Shown one piece after another: positions 1 to 8,145 of a stretch of 41,701 bases of DNA. Both the position numbers and the translations under genes were made by a program. Numbering within the stretch: the first letter of the stretch is position 1; every line of letters starts with the position of its first letter. The DNA lies in contig JAISLX010000056.1 in the NCBI GenBank assembly GCA_031277045.1, positions 1 to 41,701 of the forward strand. Reading direction: 5' to 3'. The notes below the pieces were generated by a model. The model searched no databases, was not told the DNA's origin, and saw nothing but the letters and a program-made list of their open reading frames with translations. This DNA is from Treponema sp. (GTDB taxonomy: Bacteria; Spirochaetota; Spirochaetia; Treponematales; Breznakiellaceae).

Positions 1-227
1 TGATTCGGAACAGAGGCTCGTTCGAATAGGAAGTTTATTATACCGTCTGGTTTAATACCAAATTTTTGAAAGCGTTGCCTTGTTTGAGCCGGAGCAAGCT
101 CCGGGGTATTAAACCAGACCTTGCGAATAAATCTAACCATTCCAACAGGTCCCAAAGCTTCTTTTAATGCTTGTAAACCTATTCTCCTAATCTCGATTAA
201 ATTATTTACATTAATCGTTTGATTCAT
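1..227 (-). CDS. Partner ORF of a PIN-toxin module, partial at window edge
   Basis: The ATG lies at 227-225 and the frame stays open to the window edge, so the C-terminus is not visible. The first 36 residues (core IEIRRIGLQALKEALGPVG, then MVRFIR) match my recollection of a short protein family often encoded beside PIN-domain toxins. Family members normally continue with a GYGDYTKE-type stretch. Here the sequence instead enters a 75-bp palindromic element (45-119) that contributes exactly 25 codons in frame. The start overlaps the end of the upstream PIN remnant by 17 bases, which is the usual gene order for this pair. The region is AT-rich compared with the rest of the window. Whether the protein still works is unknown, because the family-typical C-terminal half is replaced at least in the visible part. 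Confidence 0.55.
   Translation of the reverse strand, partial: MNQTINVNNLIEIRRIGLQALKEALGPVGMVRFIRKVWFNTPELAPAQTRQRFQKFGIKPDGIINFLFERASVPN
45..119. repeat. 75-bp palindromic element inside an ORF
   Basis: A perfect 15-bp inverted repeat, GTCTGGTTTAATACC at 45-59 and its complement at 105-119, encloses a second hairpin at 89-104 (CCGGAGC, AA loop, GCTCCGG). The element starts on a codon boundary of the minus-strand ORF and is 75 bp long, so it adds 25 residues without shifting the frame. Only this copy is seen in the window. Confidence 0.75.
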
Positions 228-408
228 TTCCCATTTCCTCCAGTAAAAAATTTAATGGATTCATTACGTTTATATTTAATTTTAATCTCGAACACGCCTT
301 TTTAAACTTATCATCTGTCGTTAATAATACATCTGCTCCCGCGTATTCCGCAAATGACAAATGAAACCTATCCAATGTTCTTATATTAGACTTGTGAGAT
401 AACCAACC
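211..408 (-). pseudogene. PIN-domain toxin, C-terminal remnant
   Basis: The minus-strand frame ending with TAA at 211-213 reads SNIRTLDRFHLSFAEYAGAD, then VLLTTDDKFKKACSRLKLN and VMNPLNFLLEE. This is the C-terminal part of a VapC-like PIN ribonuclease, including the conserved D-x-FHL and AD-x-LLTTDDKF segments with acidic metal-ligand residues. No N-terminal half is present. Going upstream, the frame runs directly into a palindromic repeat (389-425) and meets an in-frame stop inside it. The remnant overlaps the start of the next ORF by 17 bases, as in an intact toxin operon. Insertion or recombination at the repeat probably removed the N-terminus, so the toxin should be inactive. Confidence 0.7.
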
Positions 409-430
409 GGGTTATCGAACAAGTCCAATA
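389..430 (-). repeat. Dispersed hairpin element, copy D (partial)
   Basis: GACTTGT (389-395) pairs with ACAAGTC (419-425), and GATAACC (398-404) pairs with GGTTATC (410-416). On the minus strand it reads TTGGACTTGTTCGATAACCC, almost identical to the start of the full copies at 6304, 8555 and 14703. Only the first 40 or so bases of the element are present, and they abut the PIN remnant. Confidence 0.75.
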
Positions 431-465
431 ATTGCCAATACAGCCTCTCCTTATATAATTTCATC

Positions 466-1238
466 TCATAAGTTCCTATAAACGTTGCTTTGATGATACA
501 CCATAGTAAAAACAATCAATATCCCACATGGCGTATTATTTTTTATACAATTCATATTTTTTCCAGTTGAATCGGCATTGCACATAACAATCTTGAGGGT
601 GTATGTGCCTGGGGGCAGGGAGGGGACGCGGAACACGAGGCGTTTGGGCTGGTTTTCCGTGAGTTGCGGGTAACGCGGGTTTCGGCCCCGGCGGCGTTCA
701 CAAAGAAGACGCCCAGGGTGTTGTCGTCCTCCGGGGCTACTTTGAGCTTGTCGCCTGTTACCACGATGTCCTCGCCGGGGGTGATCGTGCCGTCGGTTTT
801 GCCTGTGGTAACGTCGGTTACAAGGCCGATGAGGGCCCCGGAATCCTTTTCGCCCAGGACATCCACCCCCACGGTCTCAAGGACGGCGCGCAGTTCCGGG
901 GCGGGGCTTGCGTCCACCGTAACTTGTGGGCGGCGCTGTCAAAGGCGTGGTTCACGCCGGTCCACGAGCCTGAAACCCGCGGGGCGATGCGCACGCAGCC
1001 GTCCTGCACCGCGGAGCCGTCCGCCAGGGCGGCGCGCACGATCTCGTCCCGCGCCTCAAGGATTCCCGCTATGGTCTGCGGGCGCAGTTCCGAGCGGCCC
1101 GCCACAATGCGGGCGGCGATGTCCGCGTTGCGCAGGGTATTGCCCGCCGTGGAAACTTCCGCCACAAAGTCATTCTCCACATCCTTGGTGAGCAGGTTCC
1201 GCCTGAGCTACACCTTCCAGAATGTTTTCTGTGCCATA
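466..1238 (-). pseudogene. DUF4469-type DNA-binding-like protein, broken by a stop and two frameshifts
   Basis: Read through its lesions, this is one protein: MAQKTFWKV, then a TAG at 1211-1209 where Tyr would be expected, LRRNLLTKDVENDFVAEVST, a segment containing VSGSWTGVNHAFD, then a frame change near 915-935 into PAPELRAVLETVGVDVLGEK with an Ig-like beta-rich tail, and a second frame change near 665 into LTENQPKRLVFRVPSLPPGT. I recognise the order (HU-like N-terminal domain, then DUF4469 C-terminal domain) from recall; such proteins are common in Bacteroidetes and spirochaetes. A good Shine-Dalgarno (AAGGAG) precedes the ATG at 1238-1236, so the locus was once expressed. Three independent lesions argue for a real pseudogene rather than one sequencing error. 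The last stop in the final frame is at 468-466. Confidence 0.7.
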
Positions 1239-1320
1239 GTTCAACTCCTTGTAATTAGTGTCTGCCCACAAAGGACACAAGGGGGGCCGGCCCCCCGCCG
1301 CGGCGGGGAGTGGGCGCCCG

Positions 1321-4300
1321 TTAATCATCATACACATCATACGAGACGCCGAGCGACGCTTTTGAGCCAAACCACGTCTGCCATGTCTGAATCCAATTCT
1401 CTGTGTGGTCGGAGTATCGGGTGTGCCCGTCCCTGTCCTGGTTAAAGACACGGATAGTAACCTGCTTTGAGTACGCTCCGCTGGAAGGTGCGTCCCGCCA
1501 ATTACGGCTGTTCCCGCGGCCCCACTCAAGCGGGTTCAGCACGATGGTGATGGGCGTTGAACCGGATTCCCAGAAGACGCCCAGCGGCGCGTCTCCCACC
1601 GGCTCGTAGAACGAGAGGTCCACCCAATCAAGCGAGGTACAGCGGGCAAAGACGTAGTTGCCGAGCCCGCCGTTGTCTACGTGCGGGAACGATATACTTT
1701 TAAGCGAGCTACAGCCCCAGAAGGAGTTGCTGGCGACGTCTATTACCTGCTGCATATTCACCTCCGTCAGGCCCGCGCAGTGGGAAAAGGTCTCCTGGGG
1801 GATGGCCCGTATCGCCGTCATGGTTACCTTGGTCAGGGACATGCAGCCGAAGAAGACGCCGTGGCCAAGCTCGGTTACCCTGGGGAAGTACGCCTCTTTG
1901 AGGCCTGAACACTCGAAGGTACCCTTCCCCCCGTTACCGATTTCCCTGAGATTCGGCGCGTTCAGCGTGAACGGGGAGGGGTAAGGGAGGCCGGGGGAAC
2001 AGCGGAAAACGTAGCTGCCAAGCCATTCTACCCTTGGCAGGTTCACCGTCTTGAGGGAGGTACAGCGCTCGAAGGCGCTGTCACCAACGCGCTGTGCCGC
2101 CGGGAAGTTTACCGTCTCCAGGGTGGTACGGTCCATGAAGGCGTTCATTCCGATGTATGTTATGCCGGCCCCGCTTACGGACTTGAGGTTATTAAAGTGG
2201 TTGAACACGGGGTAGTCGTAGGGATCAGCCGGTGAATCATCGCGAATGCCCCACGCCGTGTTAGGCAGGGTCAGCGACACCACCAGGTCTTTGGCGGTGC
2301 CTTCTTTGGCGTTGGTGCTAAACACGTTGTTGTTGGAGGTACAGCGGGACAGGTCCAGGTCAACGTATTTCCATATCGGAAACATCGTCGAAAAGAGCTT
2401 TTGCAGCTCGTCCGCGCCGCCTGCCAGATACATCTGCATCGGCAGGGGTACGGGATTATCCATGCTGCCGCCCCGGTCGTCGGCGAAGAGGTATCTGCCG
2501 GCGATATCTGCGCTGGTGAGCGGGAGGGTAAAGAACTCCTGGTTCGATTTTAAGGTGATGTCAGCGCTGCCGCCGAAGGACTTCTCGAACGAATCCCGCC
2601 ACAGCTCATCGTAGGTGGTGCTGTTCCTGATGTTCTTATCCGGCCGGGTGAGCGTAACGGTCTTGGCGTACTTGGCCGAAACCTGGGAGCCTGGGCTGTA
2701 GGCCGGGGCGATCCGGGGCATGGTAATGGTAAGGTCCTTTGTACCGGTTTCAAGGAAGGCGCTTTCGCCCAGCGAAGTTACCGCCGGGAGGGTCAGCGTG
2801 GTCAGGGCGGTACAGTTCCGGAAGGCGTGGTTCCCGACTTTTGCCGCCTTCTCAAGGCGCAGTGTGGTCAGGGCGGCGCACTGGTAGAAGGCGTGCTGGC
2901 CGACATCTGTTATCGCATTGAAGTCCGCCGTGGTTAGGCCGCAGTTCTGGAAGGCGTAGTCGCCGATCTTTTTTGCCGCCGGGAGCGCCAATGTCTTGAG
3001 GGACGTACAGTTCTGGAAGGCGTTGCCGCCGATGTCCTGCGCCATCGACAGGTTTACCGTGGTTAGGGACGCGGCGTTCAAGAAGACGCCTATGGGGATG
3101 ATTGCCGCCGCCGGGAGTTTTGCGTCTTTTAGGGCGGTGCAGTCCCTCAGGGCGTACTGGCCAAGGGTTGTTACCCTGGGGAGGTTTACCGAGGTCATGG
3201 CGGTGCAGCGCTCGAAGGCGTTGTCGCCGATGCCTGTCGCCAGAGGCAGGTTCACCGCAGTCAGGGCGGTACTGTTCTTAAAGGCGGTTTCGCCGATGGT
3301 TTCCGCCTTGGGGAGGTTTACCGTGGCCAGGGCGGTACAGGCGTAGAAGGCGCCCCCGCCGATGCCGTATGCCGCCGGCAAGTTTGCCGTTGTGAGGGAG
3401 GCGCACTGGTAGAAGGCCGCCAGGCCGACGCTTTCTGCCTTGGGGAATTCCGCCTTTACAAGGCCGGTCCTCTCAAAGGCCCGGTGCTGAATGGTTATCA
3501 CATTGGGAAAGTTCGCCGTGGTCAGGGCGGGGCTGGTTTTATAGAAGGCCGCCCCGCCGATGGTGGTTATGCCGGCGCCGCTCACGGTTTTAAGGTTCGT
3601 AAAGTGCCTGAACGCCTGGTTGGTCGAGTAATCGGCCGCGGTCTCCGTGCAGCCTTTGATGCTCTGCGCCGTGTCCGGCAGGACCAGGGACACAACCAGG
3701 TTTTTGCCGGTATTGCTTGCGGGGTTGGGGTCAAAGATAATGCCGGTTACGGGGGAGGTGGGGGGGACGCCTCCACCATTCGCGGGGTTGGCGGGGGGGG
3801 CGTCACCATCCGCATCCGCGGGGATGATGGCGAGGCCTTCTTCTCTTTCCCCCCCGGGGATGGTGGGCGCCCTACCCCCGGGAGAGACGGGCCGCCTGGG
3901 GTCGTCGGGATCGGAGGCGGGGGCGGGGATGTCGAGGTCCATCATGAAGGGGGCGCTTGCAGGGCCGGCGTTAGACGCGCTGGGGCTTGCGGGGCCGGCG
4001 TTAGACGCGCTGGGGCTTGCGGGGCCGGGGTTAGACGCGGCCGCCGTCCCCGCCAGGGTACAGGCGGACAGGTCCAGGTCGACGTACTTCCCCTGTTCCG
4101 CTATCAGCGAAAGGAGGTTTGGCAGGCTGTTCACGCCCGACAGATTCATTACCATAGGCAATTTTACGGGTTGGGCGATGCTTGTGCCCCGGGGGTCTTC
4201 GGCTGCGGCCAGCGCGGTCAGGTAAGCCTGGGCTGCCGCCACGCTGTCGAAGGGGCCCGGAGGCGGGCCGTTAGGATCTGTGGGATCAGTGGGGTCAATT

Positions 4301-6072
4301 ACCGCACCCCCGGCGAGCATTATCAGGTACGGTTTGCCCGCCTTTCCGTCCTTGAACAATATCACATACGCATCGTACTTTTTCGCGTCCGGTCCATTGT
4401 AGGCAGGCGAGTTCGGTTTGGGGAGACTTACCGGCTCCGTGTTCTTCCCAGGCGCGATATTCCCCAGCAGGGAATATTCGGTATAGGCGGGAGGGGGTTC
4501 TTTGGCGGGAACCACGGTGTACCATGCCTGCGCCGTTCCGGTAAAGCCGGATGCCGTAAAGGTGATGGCCTGGTCCTCGTAATAGCCGCCGGAGGCTACC
4601 AGTTCTTTTGCGGCCGCCGCGTTGGGCTCCACCACCGTAAAGCGCACCGCCCCGTTCCCGTTGGCCTCCTCGACCGGCGCTTTCCCAAAGTTGGCAAAGT
4701 CCGTCGCATCGTCCTGGGTCTGGTCGTTAAGGCCGTTGCGGATAACCCACTCAGGCGGCCCGCTTTCCAGGTCAAACTCGGAGGAGGCGTCATGCGCCGC
4801 CCATTTGGCCCAGTCTTCTTCTTTTATCAGGTTAAAGGGCGTAAAGTAGAGCTCGAAGTTGGCCGATCCCTCTTGTCCCGCCTGGGCAAGGTTCGTAAAT
4901 TCCGGGGCGAGGGGCAGGGTAACCGTGTATCCTAAAAGCTCGGGGGCGGGAACATAATCCACCCAGCCGTCGTCATCGTCATCGTAGTCGTTGTCGTAGC
5001 TGTCGTTGTCGTAGCTGTCGTTGTCGCGAAAAACCGGATAGATGTAACACACAGGAGGAGGATTAAGCAGGGGCATAAAACCGCTGGTAGTACCAGTGGG
5101 GCCGGCAGCAGCGGGGGCAGCAGCAGCAGCGGGGCCGGCAGCAGCAGCGCGGTTGGCAACAGTGGGAATGACGATATCCTGGGTTTCTCCCCAGTACTCC
5201 TCTCCGTTCGCCCGCACCACCGCCTTTATGGTCCGGGGGAGAAGCTTATACCCGCTGCTGCCCGCCGCACTCTGCGCCGTTATCAGGTCGTCAAGGCCGC
5301 CGGCGCTATTCTTCCGCAGTATCTTCCAGTTGGCGGTCCACTCCGCGGGCAGAAGGTCCGCCGCCCCCGGCTTTCCCGCGTTGACCGCAGGCTCGGAGCG
5401 CATGCCGGCAGCGGTAAAGACTGTGTCCACGTAAATGGGGTAGACCACAATGCTTTCCGTGGTATTCGCGACATACGTTACCAAATGGTATCCGGCGCTC
5501 AACAGGGTCGGGGGATTATCGGTGTAGACATAATTGCCGCCTGTTTCCGCCGCGTAGTCCCGTTCCCAGCGCCCCTCCAAATGCAGGATGCCGTAGGTAT
5601 GGTTCCGGACAAGGCCGGTTATCCTGAGGCCCGCCATAGGCCTGGACGCGTTTACCTTGCGGCTTTCGTCTAAGCTCACGATTGTCTTGTCCGCTATGTC
5701 GATGGCGATGACTTGAGCGTAGTTACGGATGTTGTCCTCTTGTATCCGTTCCTCGGTAGGCCCGGCCACAGAACGGGCGAAGGCTGAAAGCTCCTCTTCC
5801 GTGGAAAGCTCCTCGCCGTCCCCGCTCAGGTATACGGTTACCGTATAGGGCTCGATCTGCCCCAGCGCGGACTGCGCCGGGCCGGAAGCCTCGCCGTTAC
5901 CGGCGCCGCCGTTACCGGCGCCGAATATAACCGAGTACGTATCTTCGCCATTGGCGCCGCCGCCAAGATTGGGAGGAGCCAGCGGGTTTGTACACCCCGC
6001 CAGCACGAGCGCCGCAAACAGCGCCGCAATTCCGAACCCCCGCAGGGAACGACTCCACATCGTTGTTTTCAT
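1321..6072 (-). CDS. BspA-like leucine-rich-repeat lipoprotein (1583 aa)
   Basis: The ATG at 6072 follows an AAGGAG site and begins a lipoprotein signal peptide with lipobox LVLAGC (Cys27), so the mature protein should be lipid-anchored and probably surface-exposed. After a long non-repetitive N-terminal region there is an Ala/Pro linker near residues 315-335, an acidic run (DNDSYDNDSYDNDYDDDDDG, about 349-369) and a (ASNAGPASPS)n linker. Two arrays of TpLRR/LRR_5 repeats follow, at about 825-1125 and 1290-1490, with a period near 23 residues (pattern AFxxCTALTTVNLPxAxxIG). Each array is preceded by a similar VDLDLS-C segment, suggesting an ancient internal duplication. Proteins of this family mediate adhesion or protein binding, but the ligand here is unknown. 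The gene seems single; a GC-rich inverted repeat lies just beyond the stop. Confidence 0.85.
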   Translation of the reverse strand: MKTTMWSRSLRGFGIAALFAALVLAGCTNPLAPPNLGGGANGEDTYSVIFGAGNGGAGNGEASGPAQSALGQIEPYTVTVYLSGDGEELSTEEELSAFARSVAGPTEERIQEDNIRNYAQVIAIDIADKTIVSLDESRKVNASRPMAGLRITGLVRNHTYGILHLEGRWERDYAAETGGNYVYTDNPPTLLSAGYHLVTYVANTTESIVVYPIYVDTVFTAAGMRSEPAVNAGKPGAADLLPAEWTANWKILRKNSAGGLDDLITAQSAAGSSGYKLLPRTIKAVVRANGEEYWGETQDIVIPTVANRAAAAGPAAAAAPAAAGPTGTTSGFMPLLNPPPVCYIYPVFRDNDSYDNDSYDNDYDDDDDGWVDYVPAPELLGYTVTLPLAPEFTNLAQAGQEGSANFELYFTPFNLIKEEDWAKWAAHDASSEFDLESGPPEWVIRNGLNDQTQDDATDFANFGKAPVEEANGNGAVRFTVVEPNAAAAKELVASGGYYEDQAITFTASGFTGTAQAWYTVVPAKEPPPAYTEYSLLGNIAPGKNTEPVSLPKPNSPAYNGPDAKKYDAYVILFKDGKAGKPYLIMLAGGAVIDPTDPTDPNGPPPGPFDSVAAAQAYLTALAAAEDPRGTSIAQPVKLPMVMNLSGVNSLPNLLSLIAEQGKYVDLDLSACTLAGTAAASNPGPASPSASNAGPASPSASNAGPASAPFMMDLDIPAPASDPDDPRRPVSPGGRAPTIPGGEREEGLAIIPADADGDAPPANPANGGGVPPTSPVTGIIFDPNPASNTGKNLVVSLVLPDTAQSIKGCTETAADYSTNQAFRHFTNLKTVSGAGITTIGGAAFYKTSPALTTANFPNVITIQHRAFERTGLVKAEFPKAESVGLAAFYQCASLTTANLPAAYGIGGGAFYACTALATVNLPKAETIGETAFKNSTALTAVNLPLATGIGDNAFERCTAMTSVNLPRVTTLGQYALRDCTALKDAKLPAAAIIPIGVFLNAASLTTVNLSMAQDIGGNAFQNCTSLKTLALPAAKKIGDYAFQNCGLTTADFNAITDVGQHAFYQCAALTTLRLEKAAKVGNHAFRNCTALTTLTLPAVTSLGESAFLETGTKDLTITMPRIAPAYSPGSQVSAKYAKTVTLTRPDKNIRNSTTYDELWRDSFEKSFGGSADITLKSNQEFFTLPLTSADIAGRYLFADDRGGSMDNPVPLPMQMYLAGGADELQKLFSTMFPIWKYVDLDLSRCTSNNNVFSTNAKEGTAKDLVVSLTLPNTAWGIRDDSPADPYDYPVFNHFNNLKSVSGAGITYIGMNAFMDRTTLETVNFPAAQRVGDSAFERCTSLKTVNLPRVEWLGSYVFRCSPGLPYPSPFTLNAPNLREIGNGGKGTFECSGLKEAYFPRVTELGHGVFFGCMSLTKVTMTAIRAIPQETFSHCAGLTEVNMQQVIDVASNSFWGCSSLKSISFPHVDNGGLGNYVFARCTSLDWVDLSFYEPVGDAPLGVFWESGSTPITIVLNPLEWGRGNSRNWRDAPSSGAYSKQVTIRVFNQDRDGHTRYSDHTENWIQTWQTWFGSKASLGVSYDVYDD
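3951..4040. repeat. 30-bp tandem repeat in the LRR-protein linker
   Basis: About 2.7 units of a 30-bp repeat (full units 3961-3990 and 3991-4020, differing only at their first base; partial, diverged third unit to 4040). On the coding strand each unit encodes ASNAGPASPS. Near-identity at DNA level indicates recent expansion and likely length variation between strains. Confidence 0.8.
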
Positions 6073-6303
6073 ACCGAACTCCTTATAGTCAAACCATACG
6101 GGGCCGCGCCCGCCTTGTTCATTGTATCCGTAAATTGGATCCACTCTATGTATAGTTTATCGCGGCCTTTGCTTTTTGTCAGGTTTTTGGGCGTTTTTTA
6201 CGGAGGAAGGCGGGCGATTTCCACTTTTTATATGAAAAAGCCGTACCCCGGACAAAGATACCCCGCCGAACCTCCGGTTCGAGTCCCGCGGCAGGGTTCA
6301 TCA

Positions 6304-6431
6304 TTGGACTTGTTCGATAACCCGGTTGGTTATCTCACAAGTCTCCCAAAAAACGCGGGGTTTTTGGCAAAATCCGCGTTTTTTGTTGTTTTTAAGCGGT
6401 TGTTGTTCAGAAACTGAAGTTTCTGAACAAC
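6304..6431 (+). repeat. Dispersed hairpin element, copy A
   Basis: The element starts TTGGACTTGTTCGATAACCC, with an inner palindrome matching ATCTCACAAGTC, continues through a CCCAAAAA / TTTTTGG segment, and ends in a perfect 13-bp hairpin, GTTGTTCAGAAAC (6402-6414) with its complement (6419-6431). The end hairpin begins 1 base past the stop codon of the FliL-like gene on the minus strand, so it may also act as that gene's terminator. No gene is evident between 6073 and 6432. Confidence 0.8.
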
Positions 6432-6432
6432 T

Positions 6433-7008
6433 CTATTCCAGGATCAACAGGTCGTTGAAGAACAGCGTCTCTATGCGTCCCAGCCTGAGTTCATCGTTAA
6501 AACTCCGCAGGATTTCGGCCTTTGCCTTGCCCTCGTCCAGGGTGTTCAGTTCTTCCTGGGAAAGGCCCCCAAAGTAGTTCCTGACAATTTCGCGGAACAG
6601 GGGAATTTTGGAGACAAGCTCCTCGGCAAAGGCGCGGTCGCCGGGGGGATAGGGGAAAACAATGGAAAGAAGCACGGCGGTCTGCCCGCCCGCCGCTATC
6701 CGCAGGCGGCCAATGCCGGTAAACATACCGGTTTCGGAACCGGGGGCCGCGCCGGTCCCGTCCCCGGTCCGGCGGGAAACCCCGCCGGGGAAGGATTCCG
6801 GATCCCTGAGCAGGGCGTACAGCGTACCGGCCGCGATAAGCAGAACCAGGCCGGCGGCGGCGGCGGCAAGAAAGGCTGTCAGCAGCCGCAAACGGCCGGA
6901 ACCAGGCCGCCCGCCGCCTTTCCGGGGCCGGCCGTTCGCCCGCCGCGCGGATTCCCCGGCGGCAAGCAGTCCCGGCGGAGCGCCCGGTTTCCGGCCGTCC
7001 CTAGCCAA
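6433..7008 (-). CDS. FliL-like single-pass membrane protein
   Basis: Of 191 residues, a basic, Gly/Arg/Pro-rich N-terminus is followed by one transmembrane segment (about 41-66) and an extracytoplasmic C-terminal domain. That domain has the FliL-type ending: a helix ELVSKIPLFREIVRNYFGGL, then AKAEILRSFNDELRLGRIET, then a final LFFNDLLIL strand. FliL proteins sit beside the flagellar stator and belong to the SPFH/stomatin-like fold. No flagellar genes are nearby, so this may be a FliL paralogue with another partner. The listed start is TTG at 7008, overlapping the MscS stop by 8 bases, which suggests coupled translation; later starts are possible because the first 40 residues are low-complexity. 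Family assignment rests on the C-terminus only. Confidence 0.55.
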   Translation of the reverse strand: MARDGRKPGAPPGLLAAGESARRANGRPRKGGGRPGSGRLRLLTAFLAAAAAGLVLLIAAGTLYALLRDPESFPGGVSRRTGDGTGAAPGSETGMFTGIGRLRIAAGGQTAVLLSIVFPYPPGDRAFAEELVSKIPLFREIVRNYFGGLSQEELNTLDEGKAKAEILRSFNDELRLGRIETLFFNDLLILE

Positions 7009-8026
7009 GCCCGATCCCCGCCTCCGCGAAACGGCGGAGTATCGTCAGATTCACCGCGCTCACGGTTCTTTCGTAATCCGCCTGCCGGGACACAAAGTAG
7101 GTAAGGGATACCTGGCAGACGCCCCCCCCAACCGACAGGAGGTTCACCAGCGGCGTGTTGTCAAGACCCGGCAGGGTTGAGCAGATTTCCCTTAACATAT
7201 CCAGGGCTCCCTCGATTTTATCCGGCCCGTTATCGCTCCTCAGATTCAAATTCTGGATTACTTTGATATGCGGAACGGCGCTGATGTTCTCGATGGGGGT
7301 ATTGGCAAAAATGCTGTTGGGGATAATGACCACCCGGTTTTCTATCGTTTGCAGCCGGGAAGTCCTTACCCCCATTTCGGTGATAATTCCGTCATAAGCG
7401 CCAATTTTGATCCGGTCGTTCAGCTTAAAAGGCCGGTCCATAAAGACCGTGATTGAGCCAAAAAAATTGGAAAGCGTATCCTTGGACGCCAGGGCCAGGG
7501 CGGCGCCTCCCAGCCCCAGCCCGGCCATCAGGGTACTCACGTTGTAGCCCAATGTCCGCAGGATCAGGACCGCGGCAACAAGGGTAACAATCATCTTGAC
7601 GAATTTGCGGAGCAGCGGCCGTATATCGGTCTCCTCCCCATCCGGCTGGTCCAAAGTCCGGATCGGGGCCAGCCGCAGAATCATTGCGTCAAAGATGCGG
7701 TACGCGGCCCAGGCGACAACGGCGATAAAGGCACATTCCAGCCCCCGGCCTATCCACAGATTCGCCGGTTCGTAGAACTTCAGCCCCTTAATCCCAATGC
7801 CCGCCCCTGCCAGCGTTACCGTTATCCCCAGGGGCTTTTCCAGCGCCCCAAACAAAACGTCGTCAATACTGGCACTGGTTTTCCGGCAGATATGGCGGAG
7901 GATTCCCCGCACAACAAACGAACATATCTTCCATGCCGCAAAACCGCCCAGAATAAAGGCCGCGCTTGTAATCCATTGCCGTACAGAGTTATTCAGAAAA
8001 ACAACGTCAAAAAATTCCATCAGCAT
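7001..8026 (-). CDS. MscS-family mechanosensitive channel
   Basis: The 341-residue protein has about four or five hydrophobic segments in its first 170 residues, then the MscS pore-lining helix rich in Gly and Ala (GLGLGGAALALASKD, about 170-183) and the beta domain start (NFFGSITVFMDRPFKLNDRI, about 187-206). The PNSIFANTPIENIS segment (about 236-250) is typical of the family. It should gate in response to membrane tension and release solutes on hypo-osmotic shock. The protein ends shortly after the alpha/beta domain, with no long C-terminal extension. ATG codons lie at 8026 and 8020; a GGGCGGG stretch just upstream is a weak ribosome site. The FliL-like gene overlaps its 3' end by 8 bases, so the two are probably co-transcribed. 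Confidence 0.85.
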   Translation of the reverse strand: MLMEFFDVVFLNNSVRQWITSAAFILGGFAAWKICSFVVRGILRHICRKTSASIDDVLFGALEKPLGITVTLAGAGIGIKGLKFYEPANLWIGRGLECAFIAVVAWAAYRIFDAMILRLAPIRTLDQPDGEETDIRPLLRKFVKMIVTLVAAVLILRTLGYNVSTLMAGLGLGGAALALASKDTLSNFFGSITVFMDRPFKLNDRIKIGAYDGIITEMGVRTSRLQTIENRVVIIPNSIFANTPIENISAVPHIKVIQNLNLRSDNGPDKIEGALDMLREICSTLPGLDNTPLVNLLSVGGGVCQVSLTYFVSRQADYERTVSAVNLTILRRFAEAGIGLG

Positions 8027-8100
8027 CCCGCCCTGCCTTATTTACGTGAACCGCTTCCAAACCGTCAGGTTTTGAAACCGCCCCACCTCTTTACTTTTTG

Positions 8101-8115
8101 CTGCCGTCATGGCAG
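8101..8115. promoter_or_regulatory. Inverted repeat at the cupin promoter
   Basis: CTGCC-GTCAT-GGCAG forms a 5-bp-arm inverted repeat immediately upstream of TATAAC (8116-8121), a plausible -10 box for the cupin gene. The position would suit an operator, but the repeat is short and could be chance. Confidence 0.3.
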
Positions 8116-8145
8116 TATAACATAATCCAAAACCCGGAGGGTAGT

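Noticed and set aside
462..464. 27-codon minus-strand ORF starting MKLYKERLYW upstream of the PIN remnant
   Set aside because: It runs through a dispersed repeat and has no ribosome site or known family.
3484..4935. A 483-codon plus-strand ORF opposite the LRR gene
   Set aside because: It is antisense to a clear lipoprotein gene, Gly/Arg-rich, with no ribosome site or recognisable domain. It reflects high GC content.
6275..6300. GGTTCGAGTCCC resembling a tRNA T-loop
   Set aside because: The T-stem does not pair and no acceptor, D or anticodon arms are present nearby.
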